A stretch of 63,252 bases of DNA, from contig JANXEW010000004.1 in NCBI GenBank assembly GCA_025057995.1, positions 88,801 to 152,052 of the forward strand, given 5' to 3'. A model generated the notes under the pieces. It saw only the letters and a program-made list of their open reading frames with translations. It made no database searches and was not told the origin of the DNA. This DNA comes from Thermofilaceae archaeon. GTDB lineage: Archaea > Thermoproteota > Thermoprotei > Thermofilales > Thermofilaceae. Both the position numbers and the translations under genes were made by a program. Positions within the stretch are counted from its first letter, which is position 1, and each line of letters starts with the position of its first letter. This document shows positions 8,260 through 18,125 of this stretch, piece by piece.

Positions 8260-8770
8260 CGCTCTTGATAGCTGAATGCTGAAGCACCCTTGGCACAAAA
8301 TCTCCTGGAACCTCACCCTGTATAATAATGTAGAGTTTCGGATTGTCTACGAGTAACGGATGTTCAGCTATTACCTGCAGGATATTTATCCCCTTTTCAG
8401 CCAATATCCCGGAAACATAAGCTAAAATCCCTGGTTGGTCATGTATTGTTTCAACCACAATACAACGGTAACCGAGCAGTTTAGTCACGCCTCGTAAAAA
8501 TGGACCTGCGTTCTCCAATTTCTCGAAAAATTCCCTTAAGAAAGGTTCCTCCATTACTTCACGAAGCGTTTCACGCACCGTGCGCCAATCGACTCCACAC
8601 GCTTGAGCTACGCTCTTGTAAGGGATCGCTATGTCGCCCAGAAACACTCTAGGAGCGCTCCACCCAGGTACACGTTTAACGCTTAAACCATGTCGTAAAA
8701 GCTCCACAAGAACTCTTGCCTTAGCGCCACCGACTCCAAAACGCTCGTTAATCTCCTCTCGGAGTCTCAT
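8246..8770 (-). CDS. ACT-domain regulator of amino acid metabolism (COG2150-like)
   Basis: 174 aa. The N-terminal half looks like a helix-turn-helix (YKSVAQACGVDWRTVRETLREV). The C-terminal half is an ACT domain (VVETIHDQPGILAYVSGILAEKGINILQVIAEHP), the small-molecule-binding fold that senses amino acids. This two-part build is that of the archaeal family annotated as predicted regulator of amino acid metabolism. It is divergent from trpB2, with only about 110 bp between the starts, so control of tryptophan synthesis is a reasonable guess that the sequence itself does not prove. Confidence 0.72.
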   Translation of the reverse strand: MRLREEINERFGVGGAKARVLVELLRHGLSVKRVPGWSAPRVFLGDIAIPYKSVAQACGVDWRTVRETLREVMEEPFLREFFEKLENAGPFLRGVTKLLGYRCIVVETIHDQPGILAYVSGILAEKGINILQVIAEHPLLVDNPKLYIIIQGEVPGDFVPRVLQHSAIKSVTVY

Positions 8771-8829
8771 GTTTTTAAATATTCATAATGGTTTCTAAAG
8801 CCTTTCTCCGAAGATTGATTGATACTGGA

Positions 8830-8838
8830 GTATATAAA
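8830..8838 (+). promoter_or_regulatory. TATA box of trpB2
   Basis: GTATATAAA is an excellent archaeal TATA box. It is centred some 44 nt before the GTG start of trpB2, so the leader would be short, roughly 15-20 nt. Confidence 0.55.
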
Positions 8839-8878
8839 TGTACAAAAAAGCCTATTTCGGTACTCATAAGCACCTCAT

Positions 8879-10261
8879 GTGCCCCAGTACAAAATCGTGA
8901 TTGGGGAGGAAGAATTGCCCAGAGCATGGTACAACATTTTACCGGATTTGCCCGAACCCTTACCGCCGCCGTTGAGACCTGATGGTTCACCTGTTAAACC
9001 ACAGGATCTAGAAGCCATCTTCCCTAAGGAGATAATCCGGCAGGAGATGTCGAGTGAACGGTTCATACCGATACCCAATGAAGTGCTTGAAGTGTATAAA
9101 CTTTGGAGACCTACCCCCTTATTTCGAGCTCATAGGCTTGAAAGAGCTCTTAAAACACCTGCCGAGATCTATTACAAATATGAGGGGGTCAGCCCCCCTG
9201 GTAGCCATAAGCCCAACACGGCTGTTGCACAAGCGTACTTCAACATGAAGGAGGGAGTTGAGCGGTTAACGACTGAGACCGGGGCTGGTCAATGGGGGAG
9301 TGCTCTAGCGTTTGCTACCAACTTCTTCGGCCTTAATTGTACGATTTACATGGTTCGGGTAAGCTATGAGCAGAAGCCATACAGGCGAGTGCTTATGCAG
9401 CTATGGGGTGCTGAGGTCGTGCCGAGCCCCAGTAATAAAACAAGCTTCGGGAGGAAGGTACTCGATCAAGACCTCAGTAACCCGGGTAGCTTGGGGATAG
9501 CGATCAGCGAGGCAATAGAGGATGCGGTAACGCACGAGCGGACTAAGTACTCGCTCGGGAGTGTACTAAATCACGTACTACTTCATCAGACAATCGTCGG
9601 ATTAGAAGCCTATAAGCAGCTTGAAACACTAGACCGTTTCCCTGACTATGTGGTTGGTTGCATTGGTGGGGGAAGCAATTTCGCAGGAATTAGTTACCCG
9701 TTCTTCTACTACAAGAAGGTCGGAAAAGCACCGAATGAAGCACGCTTTATCGCAGTTGAGCCAACTGCAGCCCCCTCCACGACAAAGGGAGTATACACCT
9801 ATGATCACGGTGACACAGCTAGATTAACCCCTCTTCTAAAAATGTACACGCTAGGCCACGACTTTATTCCGCCACCCATTCACGCAGGAGGCTTAAGGTA
9901 CCACGGGAAAGCACCTACCCTCTGTCTACTTATCAAACACAATGAGTTCGAAAGCATCGCCTACAACCAGTTGGAAGTTTTCAAAGCCGCTGACCTCTTC
10001 GCTAAGGCTGAGGGGATAGTACCAGCACCGGAAAGTGCCCACGCAATCAGGGCGGTAGTCGACTTAGCATTAGAGGCGAAGAAAACTGGAGAGAAGAAAG
10101 TTATTCTCTTCAACTTGAGCGGACATGGGCTGCTCGATTTGAAAGCCTTTGATGAGTATTTGAGTGGAACACTGAAACCCTATGAATACCCGAAGGAGGA
10201 AGTGGAAAAGAGTATTCAGAGACTCTACGATTTATACCCATGGCTCAAGACCTTTAGTTAA
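8879..10261 (+). CDS. trpB2: TrpB2-type tryptophan synthase beta chain
   Basis: 460-aa PLP enzyme that condenses indole with an activated serine to form tryptophan. The long N-terminal segment and [17 protein letters not shown] (PLP lysine K110), TETGAGQWG (131-139) and [10 protein letters not shown] (phosphate-binding loop) identify the TrpB2 subgroup, which is longer than classical TrpB (about 390-400 aa). Characterised TrpB2 enzymes are reported to prefer O-phospho-L-serine over serine; that is family knowledge, not visible here. No trpA is adjacent. Start is GTG 8879. The gene ends 8 bp inside the convergent esterase gene. See the SerK-like kinase at 30009-30824 for a possible phosphoserine source. 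Confidence 0.93.
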   Translation: MPQYKIVIGEEELPRAWYNILPDLPEPLPPPLRPDGSPVKPQDLEAIFPKEIIRQEMSSERFIPIPNEVLEVYKLWRPTPLFRAHRLERALKTPAEIYYKYEGVSPPGSHKPNTAVAQAYFNMKEGVERLTTETGAGQWGSALAFATNFFGLNCTIYMVRVSYEQKPYRRVLMQLWGAEVVPSPSNKTSFGRKVLDQDLSNPGSLGIAISEAIEDAVTHERTKYSLGSVLNHVLLHQTIVGLEAYKQLETLDRFPDYVVGCIGGGSNFAGISYPFFYYKKVGKAPNEARFIAVEPTAAPSTTKGVYTYDHGDTARLTPLLKMYTLGHDFIPPPIHAGGLRYHGKAPTLCLLIKHNEFESIAYNQLEVFKAADLFAKAEGIVPAPESAHAIRAVVDLALEAKKTGEKKVILFNLSGHGLLDLKAFDEYLSGTLKPYEYPKEEVEKSIQRLYDLYPWLKTFS

Positions 10262-12146
10262 GACTTTCGATCGTGTCAATTGAGAAATTCATTTGAGCTC
10301 CAGCTGCCGCGTATATTTCTCTTGTGAACTCGAAGCATTTTTCCGCTTCCTCCTTAACCATGGGTCTCAAATGAGAGTCTAGAGGGTTTATAAGTGTAAA
10401 GGGGCGTGGCGCTACCATCGCGGCCACCTCGGGGATATCAGCATACTTTAACAGGTTCGGGGGAAAGAGAGATACAGGATAATTGAAGTTGCTCGCTGAA
10501 GTCAGCGTCGAGGGCAACGAGAAGAGGGTGACGGCCTTTATTCTCTCGTCCAAAGCAGCGGCAAAAAGAGCTACGACAGACGCTTCCCGCTCACCGTATA
10601 CATGTACTTCTTCGAACCCTCGCTCCCTGTATAGGTAGTCAACAGCCCGCAACGTATCAAAACACTGGAAACCAAGTATATGGCGACCTAATAGAATCGA
10701 GTTCTTTACCGCAACCTCCTCGTTGGATGATGTCTCTCCACTTCCCCTGTAGTTGACCACCATCAACGCGCCGCCCGTCCTCAGCCATTCCTTAATCCAT
10801 TCTTGCACCAAGAAGGTTGAGACGCCTCTCGGTGTTAGGTAGAGAAGGCACTTTTCCTCCTCCGACGTCGTATGTTTGATGAGAAGCGCAGGCACTACCA
10901 CGTCAAGCTCCGTTCTTATAACCATTTTATCGAGCTGGAGCTCTTCAAATGACTCAGAGCCCAATTCCTCGATGCTAAAGGGTTCTTCGGGGAAACCTCC
11001 AAAAACTTCCCTAATCAACGTGCCCCGTAAAGTGGGCACAGCTTGGAACCACTCTTCCAGGCCCACTCTCCTCGCCCAACATAACCGTTCAGCCTTTTTA
11101 GAGTAGAGAGACGCTATCGTCTCCCCTTTCGGGTGAACGAGGCAGGATAGAGAGAAGGAAGTGTCCGGTTCTAGATCGAGATCAACCTCCTCCAACCGCT
11201 CCTCAACACCTTTCAGCCACCGAGTAAGCCATCTATAAGCGGCGAACCTCATCTCGTAACTGTAGCCGTGGCCTGCGAGCAACTCCACATAGGCTAACCT
11301 ATCCAGGGCGTTCAGCATCTCGTAAACCTTCCTAATCCTCAGGTATGCCCGCCTAGCCCTTAGCACTGGGAAGACTTCATCGTAAACGCCAGCTACTATC
11401 ATCAATGGCTTTGGCGCTATCAATGTGAGCACATCGCTTGTATTCGCGAAAAGCATCATGTTCGGAACGCACTCGCAGAAGCAGCGACCAGAGACCACTT
11501 GATCCTCGAGAACCTCCGTTGAAGCCACCGGTACAACGACTTTAACCCTCTCCTCTAGGGCTGCTAGGTACATCGCATGATTTCCGCCTCCAGAGCTGCC
11601 TGTAGCACCGATTCGCTTTGCGTCAATCTCGTCTCTGCTTTCAAGGTAATCAAGGGATCTTATGTTGTCCCACAAGATAAGTCCAGGTAAGCTCATTCCC
11701 GTAGCCAAAAGCCGGACACCCTCCTTGTGTCCTTGAAACCAGCGATCTCCATAGCCCACCATGTCGAGAGCCAGAACGGCGATTCCAGCCCTAGCTAGCG
11801 TGGCCCCTATTGCTTGCACGTGATACTCATATTTACCACGCGGATAATGACCATGGAGTTTCAGGACAGCTGGATGAGGTCCATCACCTTCGGGTAAGTA
11901 TAAGTTTCCGGTAACGAAGAAGTTTGGTCTGCTTTCGAATATAACGTTTTCAGTGATATAACCTCGCTTTTTTCTCCTTGTTACAACCTTCGCGTTTAGA
12001 TCACCCCTCTCTGGCTCCACCATCATTGCCTCCCAAAGCTTAGCCCTCAATCTTTGCTTCCACTCCTCAAACTCAGAGGACACAGAAGGTCTTCTCACTC
12101 GCTCATCTAGCTCCCTACAAAGACGAGCGTAGTGCTCTTGCAACAT
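10254..12146 (-). CDS. Tandem alpha/beta-hydrolase (acetyl xylan esterase-like)
   Basis: 630-aa cytosolic protein built from two alpha/beta-hydrolase halves. The first half (about 60-310) has a [16 protein letters not shown] oxyanion region, the nucleophile elbow GSSGGG (Ser185), Asp256 in GVYDEVFP and His293 in AGHGYS: a complete triad, as in acetyl xylan esterase / dienelactone-hydrolase relatives. In the second half (about 410-625) the elbow reads GEREA, so the serine is replaced by arginine; this half looks catalytically dead and perhaps structural. The ceramidase-like gene lies 44 bp upstream in the same operon. Likely action: de-esterification of sugar- or lipid-derived substrates. Confidence 0.78.
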   Translation of the reverse strand: MLQEHYARLCRELDERVRRPSVSSEFEEWKQRLRAKLWEAMMVEPERGDLNAKVVTRRKKRGYITENVIFESRPNFFVTGNLYLPEGDGPHPAVLKLHGHYPRGKYEYHVQAIGATLARAGIAVLALDMVGYGDRWFQGHKEGVRLLATGMSLPGLILWDNIRSLDYLESRDEIDAKRIGATGSSGGGNHAMYLAALEERVKVVVPVASTEVLEDQVVSGRCFCECVPNMMLFANTSDVLTLIAPKPLMIVAGVYDEVFPVLRARRAYLRIRKVYEMLNALDRLAYVELLAGHGYSYEMRFAAYRWLTRWLKGVEERLEEVDLDLEPDTSFSLSCLVHPKGETIASLYSKKAERLCWARRVGLEEWFQAVPTLRGTLIREVFGGFPEEPFSIEELGSESFEELQLDKMVIRTELDVVVPALLIKHTTSEEEKCLLYLTPRGVSTFLVQEWIKEWLRTGGALMVVNYRGSGETSSNEEVAVKNSILLGRHILGFQCFDTLRAVDYLYRERGFEEVHVYGEREASVVALFAAALDERIKAVTLFSLPSTLTSASNFNYPVSLFPPNLLKYADIPEVAAMVAPRPFTLINPLDSHLRPMVKEEAEKCFEFTREIYAAAGAQMNFSIDTIESLN

Positions 12147-12190
12147 CTCTTTGTATTCGCGCGGGAGTACTCGAAACGAGAGAAGATCCT

Positions 12191-13507
12191 TCAGGGCGTA
12201 CCACCTTGAAATAGCGATCTGAGTAGCCTCAGTGCTTCCTCTGTAAGCTTCTCAGCCGATCCCTTAGCCACAAGACATGCCGGTGGTGTTACTTCATACC
12301 CACCCTCGTCGTAGACCTCAAGGGTGGGTACGTAGCCGATCGCGTCATTCGTGTAGCTAGCCACGATTGTCAAGCGGCTGGGAGAGAAGGATTTGACCTC
12401 TAAGCCCACCTCGACGAACGGCTCACCCGGCAACCCGACAATTGCGGTTTGTCCTAAGCGCACAGCTTGCACCTCTGTCGTCAGCCTGCTCCCACGTGCA
12501 CGCATTTGGAGCCTATGGGCGGCTTCAAGAGACCATCTGGCTAGAGCAAGCTTTGTGCGAAGCTGACCTGTGGTCAATTCTTCCGCTGACTTCTTCTCTA
12601 ACTCCTTCTCGAGAATCTCAACCTCCTCTGGTTTGACTTCGGGGATTTTCAACGTCTCGAGTTCAACTCTACAGCGCTTAGAGGAGAGAACATCAACTTC
12701 GCTCGGCTTCTGTCCCATAATAGACTTTACAGCTTCGCATGCTATAGCCGTTCCCATCTCCTCTACGTCCCTGAAAGTCCCAATTGATCTGTCGTATACG
12801 TTCTCTAGCGAAGTTCCCGGAGTCATGGGGTTGATGTCGCCGCAAGCGCCGGGTAGGAAAATCGTCTTGGCACTGGTAAGCCTTTCAAATGTCCGTGATA
12901 CGGCACCAGGGTAATCCGCTGAAATAAAGAGGTTATTGTGACCGAGCACGACGGCGTGGCACGCGAAGTTGACAATAGCCGCCTTAGGTCCTTCGGAATC
13001 CTCAAACAGGATCGTTAGAACATCATTGTCGAGCAACATACTTTGCGGTTTCCTCCGGTTTACAGTCCACCCGTCGAGCCGCCCCTTGCCGAGCCTCACT
13101 TTAGCCGCTGAAACGCGCTCATTAGCTTCGAGAACCGCGCTAGCGACAAGAGAAGGCACCAGCCTCCAGTAGTGATCCAGGCAGCTTCTTTCAGGCTCGG
13201 AGTCGATGCCAAATACTGAAGGACCGGAGTGTGTATGTACGGCGGTGACCATTATGTTATCAACATTCGCGCCTAGTTCCCTCCAAACAACGGTTCTCAA
13301 TTTCTCAACAATCTCTTGCGTCGGGTAGAGTAACTCGAGCGAAACTAACACGAACAACTCTGAGCCTAACTCTATCACAAGAGCTCTCGCGTGTAAGTTG
13401 TCATGCACTCCTTTCGCAGGACCAGACCTTAAAGCATAGCCGCCCATCGGAACTCCAATGGGCGGTGTGATTACCCTTTCAGCTATGCCGACCTTAAGCT
13501 GACTCAC
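12191..13507 (-). CDS. Neutral/alkaline ceramidase-like zinc hydrolase
   Basis: 438 aa, matching the catalytic domain of neutral ceramidases (amide hydrolysis). Marks: VGIAERVITPPIGVPMGGY at the N-terminus, HTHSGP (91-96, metal histidines), FACHAVVLG (about 181-189) and GACGDINP (220-227). It is far shorter than bacterial neutral ceramidases, lacks their C-terminal domain and has no signal peptide, so it is probably cytosolic. Archaea have no ceramide, so the true substrate must be another amide. It overlaps the upstream DHH gene by 4 bp, a sign of translational coupling. Confidence 0.8.
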   Translation of the reverse strand: MSQLKVGIAERVITPPIGVPMGGYALRSGPAKGVHDNLHARALVIELGSELFVLVSLELLYPTQEIVEKLRTVVWRELGANVDNIMVTAVHTHSGPSVFGIDSEPERSCLDHYWRLVPSLVASAVLEANERVSAAKVRLGKGRLDGWTVNRRKPQSMLLDNDVLTILFEDSEGPKAAIVNFACHAVVLGHNNLFISADYPGAVSRTFERLTSAKTIFLPGACGDINPMTPGTSLENVYDRSIGTFRDVEEMGTAIACEAVKSIMGQKPSEVDVLSSKRCRVELETLKIPEVKPEEVEILEKELEKKSAEELTTGQLRTKLALARWSLEAAHRLQMRARGSRLTTEVQAVRLGQTAIVGLPGEPFVEVGLEVKSFSPSRLTIVASYTNDAIGYVPTLEVYDEGGYEVTPPACLVAKGSAEKLTEEALRLLRSLFQGGTP

Positions 13508-14496
13508 ATCTCCATACTGGGGAGAGAGGTATTTACGTTTGCTCCAGACTCCAACTGGTTATTTATGGCTTCTTCAAGTAGCAAAAGGAAGTTCGAGAGT
13601 TTGTCGAGGGGTATCCTAAAGCCTGCTGCAAAGGAGTGGCCGCCTCCAGACCCGCCGACCTTAAGTGCAGTTTCACGAAGAGCCAAGTTAAGGTTGATTC
13701 TTGGATCCCTAGTCCTCACGCTGCCAACGTACATGCCTTTTTTCTCTTCAACAGAGACTCCGACGGGCTTCGCAGTGATTACAGCAGCGTAGAAAGCTGC
13801 CAAACCGACGCTCGCAGGAGGGTTGATGACGAACGCTAGTAGATCGGTGGTTTTAACGAGCTCTGGAAGCATAAGACGCATCTTCTCAATCGCCGCCGAC
13901 TGCTCGGCTGCAAGTTGAAGGAGTCCGGGTATCTTACTGGGAAGCTCGTTTCTCGCTAAGCTCTCCACGACAGACCTTTTAGCCTGATAGTTCCTACCGA
14001 GACCATCAAGGGCTAGTACCAATACACCAGCCTGCATGACAAGGCTCTTGATATCCCATTTCTCAAGCGCTTTCTTAACCCACGGTGACGCGAGAGCATA
14101 GTCGCCAATTGCTCCATACAAAGCTACTCGACTCATCTCCCAGCTCGGTTGAAGAAACCTAAAAACGAGCTCAGCCGCGCAAGGACCCTCCTCATGAAGG
14201 AATTCGAGGTTTGGAGCACTCAGAGCTCCGCTTAGTGGCAAGGGGTGGTGATCAATATAGATGACATTTCCTGGAAAAGCTCTCAGCTCCTCGTTAAGGA
14301 GGTGGAGGGTAGCTTCGTCGAGCGAGATATCTAGTACAACTACGCGCTCAAAGCCTTTTGCGAACTCCCTAAAGTCGCCTAGCAAGCCAGCTGGGTGCGT
14401 GAAAACGACCTCTCCGCCCAATACCGACTTTGCTATTGCTGCTGCTGTTACTCCGTCCGCGTCACCGTGAGAGAGGATGAGAGTTTTCACTGGCAC
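13504..14496 (-). CDS. DHH-DHHA1 phosphoesterase (RecJ/NrnA-like)
   Basis: 330-aa DHH superfamily phosphoesterase. Motifs: HGDADG (10-15), LDIS (about 55-58), the name-giving DHH (82-84), and the DHHA1 substrate-binding motif GGSGGGHSFAAGF (281-293). Members cleave single-stranded nucleic acids, nano-RNA or 3',5'-pAp; this one may be any of these. GTG 14496 is the listed start; a second in-frame GTG two codons on has better spacing to GGGGGTG. It lies 15 bp after the coiled-coil nuclease gene and overlaps the ceramidase-like gene, so the four genes 10254-15276 appear to form one operon. Confidence 0.85.
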   Translation of the reverse strand: MPVKTLILSHGDADGVTAAAIAKSVLGGEVVFTHPAGLLGDFREFAKGFERVVVLDISLDEATLHLLNEELRAFPGNVIYIDHHPLPLSGALSAPNLEFLHEEGPCAAELVFRFLQPSWEMSRVALYGAIGDYALASPWVKKALEKWDIKSLVMQAGVLVLALDGLGRNYQAKRSVVESLARNELPSKIPGLLQLAAEQSAAIEKMRLMLPELVKTTDLLAFVINPPASVGLAAFYAAVITAKPVGVSVEEKKGMYVGSVRTRDPRINLNLALRETALKVGGSGGGHSFAAGFRIPLDKLSNFLLLLEEAINNQLESGANVNTSLPSMEM

Positions 14497-14511
14497 CCCC
14501 GGTGAGCGTTA

Positions 14512-15276
14512 CTACAGAGTTTTTCCGATAAAAAATTCTATTCCATTCTCTCTACAAAGCCTTCGCAACTCGTCCGCAACCCGTTTAGGAGCGGTAAGCA
14601 CGATGAGGATTTTTCGTGACACAGGTTTCCCGAACTTCTTTTCCACAACATCTACCTTCCTAAGCAGTTTACTTGCTTCATCGACGCTCTCCGCGTGAGC
14701 GGTTACCTCACCGACGAGTAGCGGCTCCTCACAGAAGATGTTGATCTCCTCGCCTTCTATCTCCACCTTTTTGAGCTCCCTGCCATATGGAAGGAAGCCA
14801 GCATCAACATATTGCTTCGTTAAGAGATCTCTGACAAAGTCCTCAAATGTGACACCGGCAAACTTGCTTAACTGACTGAAGCCATAAAACATAGCTCCCC
14901 GTATATCCTCGTAAAGTCTCATCAACCGAGCTTGACCCTCTCGCAGCTCAGCCTGCTCATCTTCAATCTTAGCGATACGTTCGAGCATTCTGTTAAAGTC
15001 CTCCCTCAACTTGGCCTGCTCTTGAGCTATCCTAACCTGCTCTTCCCTCAACTTCATCTGCTCTTGAGCCAACCGAACCTGCTCTTGAGCTATCCTAACC
15101 TGCTCTTCCCTCAACTTCATCTGCTCTTGAGCCAACCGAACCTGCTCTTCAGCAAGGGAATCTAGTCGTTTCAACACTTCCTCATATCCGAGCAAACCTG
15201 CTACCGAGTACCTAAATTCTCGATCTTCCTCTAAAGCACGAAGGAAACGCTTTTTTTCTTCGGCTGTCAACAACAT
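14512..15276 (-). CDS. Coiled-coil DUF3782-type PD-(D/E)XK nuclease-like protein
   Basis: 254 aa. The N-terminus (MLLTAEEKKRFLRALEEDRE) and AGLLGYEEVLKRLD are the usual opening of this crenarchaeal family. A long coiled coil of EQVRLAQ / EQMKLRE heptads follows (about residues 43-110), then a PD-(D/E)XK nuclease-like domain with EEINIFCEEPLLVGEVTA. The first acidic position, usually Asp in EIDIF, is Asn here, so activity is doubtful. I chose ATG 15276, not the longer frame to 15309: a CTTAAATA box at about 15297-15304 lies inside the longer reading and exactly where a leaderless start at 15276 needs it. Confidence 0.75.
   Translation of the reverse strand: MLLTAEEKKRFLRALEEDREFRYSVAGLLGYEEVLKRLDSLAEEQVRLAQEQMKLREEQVRIAQEQVRLAQEQMKLREEQVRIAQEQAKLREDFNRMLERIAKIEDEQAELREGQARLMRLYEDIRGAMFYGFSQLSKFAGVTFEDFVRDLLTKQYVDAGFLPYGRELKKVEIEGEEINIFCEEPLLVGEVTAHAESVDEASKLLRKVDVVEKKFGKPVSRKILIVLTAPKRVADELRRLCRENGIEFFIGKTL
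15015..15149 (-). repeat. 63-bp tandem repeat inside the coiled-coil gene
   Basis: Two identical 63-bp copies (15015-15077 and 15078-15140) and the first 9 bp of a third. Each copy encodes three heptads (21 residues), so gain or loss of a copy keeps the coiled-coil register. Identity at every base, including silent positions, points to a recent duplication. Confidence 0.9.
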
Positions 15277-15439
15277 GCATGGAAGAAGCCTACAAGCGTA
15301 TTTAAGCACTACCTCGTTATAGAGATAATGATCTGGGGCTTTTTCTCTTGTAAGACTTGCTCATTCATTGTTCACACGACAAGGTACTTTTAAGGCTATG
15401 GATACAAGCAGGTACTCAGGCTCGATCTCTCGGATAGAG

Positions 15440-15447
15440 TATATAAA
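15440..15447 (+). promoter_or_regulatory. TATA box of the threonine synthase gene
   Basis: TATATAAA is centred 25 nt before ATG 15469, the classical position for a leaderless archaeal transcript; no ribosome binding site lies between. Confidence 0.7.
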
Positions 15448-15468
15448 CTCTTCCGGATTGCTTCTACT

Positions 15469-16578
15469 ATGGACTTCAATCTCTATTGTCCATCATGTGG
15501 AAAACGCTACAAACCTGTTTTGAACCTTTGGAAATGTATATGCGACTCGCCACTCAACGTCGAGAAGAAGCTTGAACGAGGGGGCGAGCTTAAAGGGTGG
15601 GGAATCTGGAGGTACAAGTTGTTTATCCCGCTTCTCGCCGACGATGTCGTGACCTTGGGTGAAGGGGGGACGCCGATAGTTAGTAGAAAGATCGAGGGGG
15701 TTGAAGTACTGCTGAAACTGGAGTACATGAACCCGACGGGCTCTTTCAAGGACAGAGGGGCATCGGTAATGATATCCAACTTAAAGGCGCTTAACGCTGA
15801 GAATGTCGTAATAGACTCATCGGGAAACGCTGGAGTGGCCGTAGCGGCATACTGTGCTGCAGCGGGGATCAGCTGTAGGGTCTACGTACCATTCAACGCA
15901 CCGAGCGCGAAAAAACGCCAGATCCTACTGCACGGAGCTGAACTAGTTGAGATACCGGGGCCTAGAGGCAGTATATCGAAAAAGGCTATAGAGGAAGTAT
16001 CGAGAGGCGCGGTCTATGCAAGTCACATGTGGAACCCGTTTTTTATCGAGGGCTTAAAGACTATTGCATACGAGTGCTGCGAGCAGACTGGAGCGCCGGA
16101 CGCCGTGATCCTTCCTGTTGGAAGCGGAGGACTTCTCTTAGGCGTCTACTGGGGCTTTAGAGAAGCGAAAGAAATAGGTTTGATCGAAGACGTGCCGAGG
16201 CTAATCGCCGTGCAAAGTGTAGGGTTTACGCCACTGTATGATGCAATTTATGGTCCCTATGGTGTCGAGCCGCCGACTGAACCTTTCGCCGACGGCATAG
16301 CAATACCCAACCCGCCGAGACTGAGGCAGCTAGTGGAAGTTATACGGGAGTCGAAGGGTGATGTAGTAGTGGTAGATGATCGTGAGACTTTCGACGCTCT
16401 ATTAAGGTTAGCTAAGACGGGATTTCTAGTAGAACCTACCTCAGCAACCGCCTTAGCCGCTTTTCAAAAAGCTAAGGAGAAAGGCTTGCTTGAAACAGGG
16501 GAACGCACTCTTCTCCCATTGACGGGGACCGGCCTTAAGGCTTTGGAAAAAATAGTTAGAATAAGAGGTGTCGACTAA
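15469..16578 (+). CDS. thrC: Threonine synthase
   Basis: 369-aa PLP enzyme converting O-phosphohomoserine to threonine. The N-terminus has a zinc-ribbon-like CPSCGK...CIC (7-25), usual in archaeal ThrC. GEGGTP (64-69) and NPTGSFKDRG (PLP lysine K94) are diagnostic of fold-type II enzymes of this branch; SSGNAG binds substrate and PVGSGG binds the PLP phosphate. A related activity such as cysteate synthase cannot be excluded by sequence alone. Monocistronic; the start is fixed by the TATA box at 15440-15447. Confidence 0.87.
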   Translation: MDFNLYCPSCGKRYKPVLNLWKCICDSPLNVEKKLERGGELKGWGIWRYKLFIPLLADDVVTLGEGGTPIVSRKIEGVEVLLKLEYMNPTGSFKDRGASVMISNLKALNAENVVIDSSGNAGVAVAAYCAAAGISCRVYVPFNAPSAKKRQILLHGAELVEIPGPRGSISKKAIEEVSRGAVYASHMWNPFFIEGLKTIAYECCEQTGAPDAVILPVGSGGLLLGVYWGFREAKEIGLIEDVPRLIAVQSVGFTPLYDAIYGPYGVEPPTEPFADGIAIPNPPRLRQLVEVIRESKGDVVVVDDRETFDALLRLAKTGFLVEPTSATALAAFQKAKEKGLLETGERTLLPLTGTGLKALEKIVRIRGVD

Positions 16579-16891
16579 TTACTATGACTATTCTTTACGT
16601 TGAGTTAAGATAGAGGTAATACCTTAGGCCAACTAAGATCTCAGATCCAGTTACTTAGGCAAAGCACTTCGCCCTCTAACGCAATCTTCTAATTGGGATG
16701 ACGTAGCAGATTTTAAAGCTTCATGGCTGCGCGCTCTGGAGCACAAACTATAACCTTAGAGAAAGTAGATTAAAAGTAGAATTGTAATAACTTATTATAG
16801 TATTTAGATATTTAACACGAGATGCTCCTCTAACAATACTCAGACTAATACCATGAAAATAACTTGACACCTAAATTTCTATGAGTAGTTG
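16579..16891. other. AT-rich intergenic region, 313 bp
   Basis: Convergent gap between thrC and alaX. It contains A+T-rich runs (about 16770-16830) consistent with transcription termination on both strands, but no reading frame, tRNA or repeat that I can support. Confidence 0.5.
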
Positions 16892-17614
16892 TTACAGTTC
16901 TAGTGTGTAGTAAGCGCGCTTCCTGCGCGCTCCTTTGCTCTCAAGCCTTTGGAGTACAATGTACCCAACCTCACATGTGTTCTTAACGTGAGGTCCACCG
17001 TCGGCCTGTATGTCGACGCCCGGTATCTCGACAACTCTAATTTCATGAACGTCAGGAGGCAGACGATCCGCTAACTTGACTATCCCCCTTATTTTTAGAG
17101 CATCTTCACGGGGAAGCCAGTAGACCTTTACTTCCTTACACTCCTTCAAGATCCTGTTTGCCTCTTTTACGGCATCTGTTACTGCTTTCTTCCAGTCCTC
17201 GACCCCTGAAAGGTCGAAGTCATCTCTCGCACCTTCTGGTGTTATGTGACCTCCTGTAACCAATGCTCCGTAGAGCCTATACAGGACGGCAAGCAAGACA
17301 TGACTAGCTGTATGGAGACGCATCATCTTGTACCGTCTCTCCCAGTCTATAACCCCCCGCAAGCGATCCCCAGGCTTTAACCCGGGATTTTCAGAAACTA
17401 TATGAGCCACATCATTATTTTCCTCCACCGCCTGTAGGACTTCAACCCTCTCCCCATCCGGGAGCTCGAAAAACCCCTTATCAGTATCAAGCCCTCCGCT
17501 AGGTCCTGGGTGAAAAGCAGTTTGGTCGAGAAAGATTTTCAACCCATCAACCCGCTGTATAGTCGCTTCAAACTCCCGTACATAGCTATCGTGTTGGAAT
17601 AAGAGCCCAACCAT
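16892..17614 (-). CDS. alaX: Trans-editing alanyl-tRNA hydrolase AlaX
   Basis: 240-aa stand-alone relative of the AlaRS editing domain, hydrolysing mischarged seryl- or glycyl-tRNA(Ala) in the cytosol. Visible: GPSGGLDTDKG in the beta-barrel domain, the zinc motif HTASH (101-105) and the second half-motif ADGGPHV (204-210) with KNTCEVG. Length and the N-terminal barrel fit AlaX-M. A TTATTTAAAT element at about 17637-17648 lies 25-30 nt before the ATG. Confidence 0.9.
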   Translation of the reverse strand: MVGLLFQHDSYVREFEATIQRVDGLKIFLDQTAFHPGPSGGLDTDKGFFELPDGERVEVLQAVEENNDVAHIVSENPGLKPGDRLRGVIDWERRYKMMRLHTASHVLLAVLYRLYGALVTGGHITPEGARDDFDLSGVEDWKKAVTDAVKEANRILKECKEVKVYWLPREDALKIRGIVKLADRLPPDVHEIRVVEIPGVDIQADGGPHVKNTCEVGYIVLQRLESKGARRKRAYYTLEL

Positions 17615-18125
17615 GCTGCCACTCCGACTGTAAGGGATTTAAATAATGTTATCCTTATAAAACGTGGATATAAAAAAGAAAACCTCTAAAATCTTCTAAT
17701 TATTTCTAATTTTTAGACTCTTTTTTACTTTCTTCCTTCTTTTCTTTGTTTTCCTTCTTTCTCTTGCACGGCATACTAGTCTTAACTTACATAGGATTAA
17801 TATATGTTACGCTTGCTATATACATGAAGTACTATACTAATTTAGCTCTATAGTTTGTTATATTTTGAAATTTTTACTATGTAAGCTATAAGTTTTTTAG
17901 AACTTCAAACAGCTTATGTGAAGAAGCCTACACGTTATATAAGCTCTCAACGGGCTTCGCTAACTGAATCATTAAAACATATGTTTTTGTAACATTCGAA
18001 AGAATTCTTATTCGAGTTAAAAAGTATAAAGTTTTAACTATATTATGACCTTGTCACGGAGTTGCATTCGACACACAACTTAGATTCTCAAGCCTTGATT
18101 TGCAACCAAAGTCAGGTATAAGCCG
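17615..18125. other. AT-rich intergenic region, 511 bp
   Basis: Longest gene-poor gap of the window outside rRNA. It holds the alaX promoter at its left end and a long pyrimidine-rich tract (about 17716-17766) that on the minus strand could be read as a 22-residue Lys/Glu-rich peptide (17706-17774), which I do not accept as a gene. The remainder is A+T-rich without clear structure. Confidence 0.5.

Noticed and set aside
17706-17774. 22-codon Lys/Glu-rich frame on the minus strand
   Set aside because: It only reflects a pyrimidine-rich tract; no ribosome binding site, no stable composition of a known small protein.
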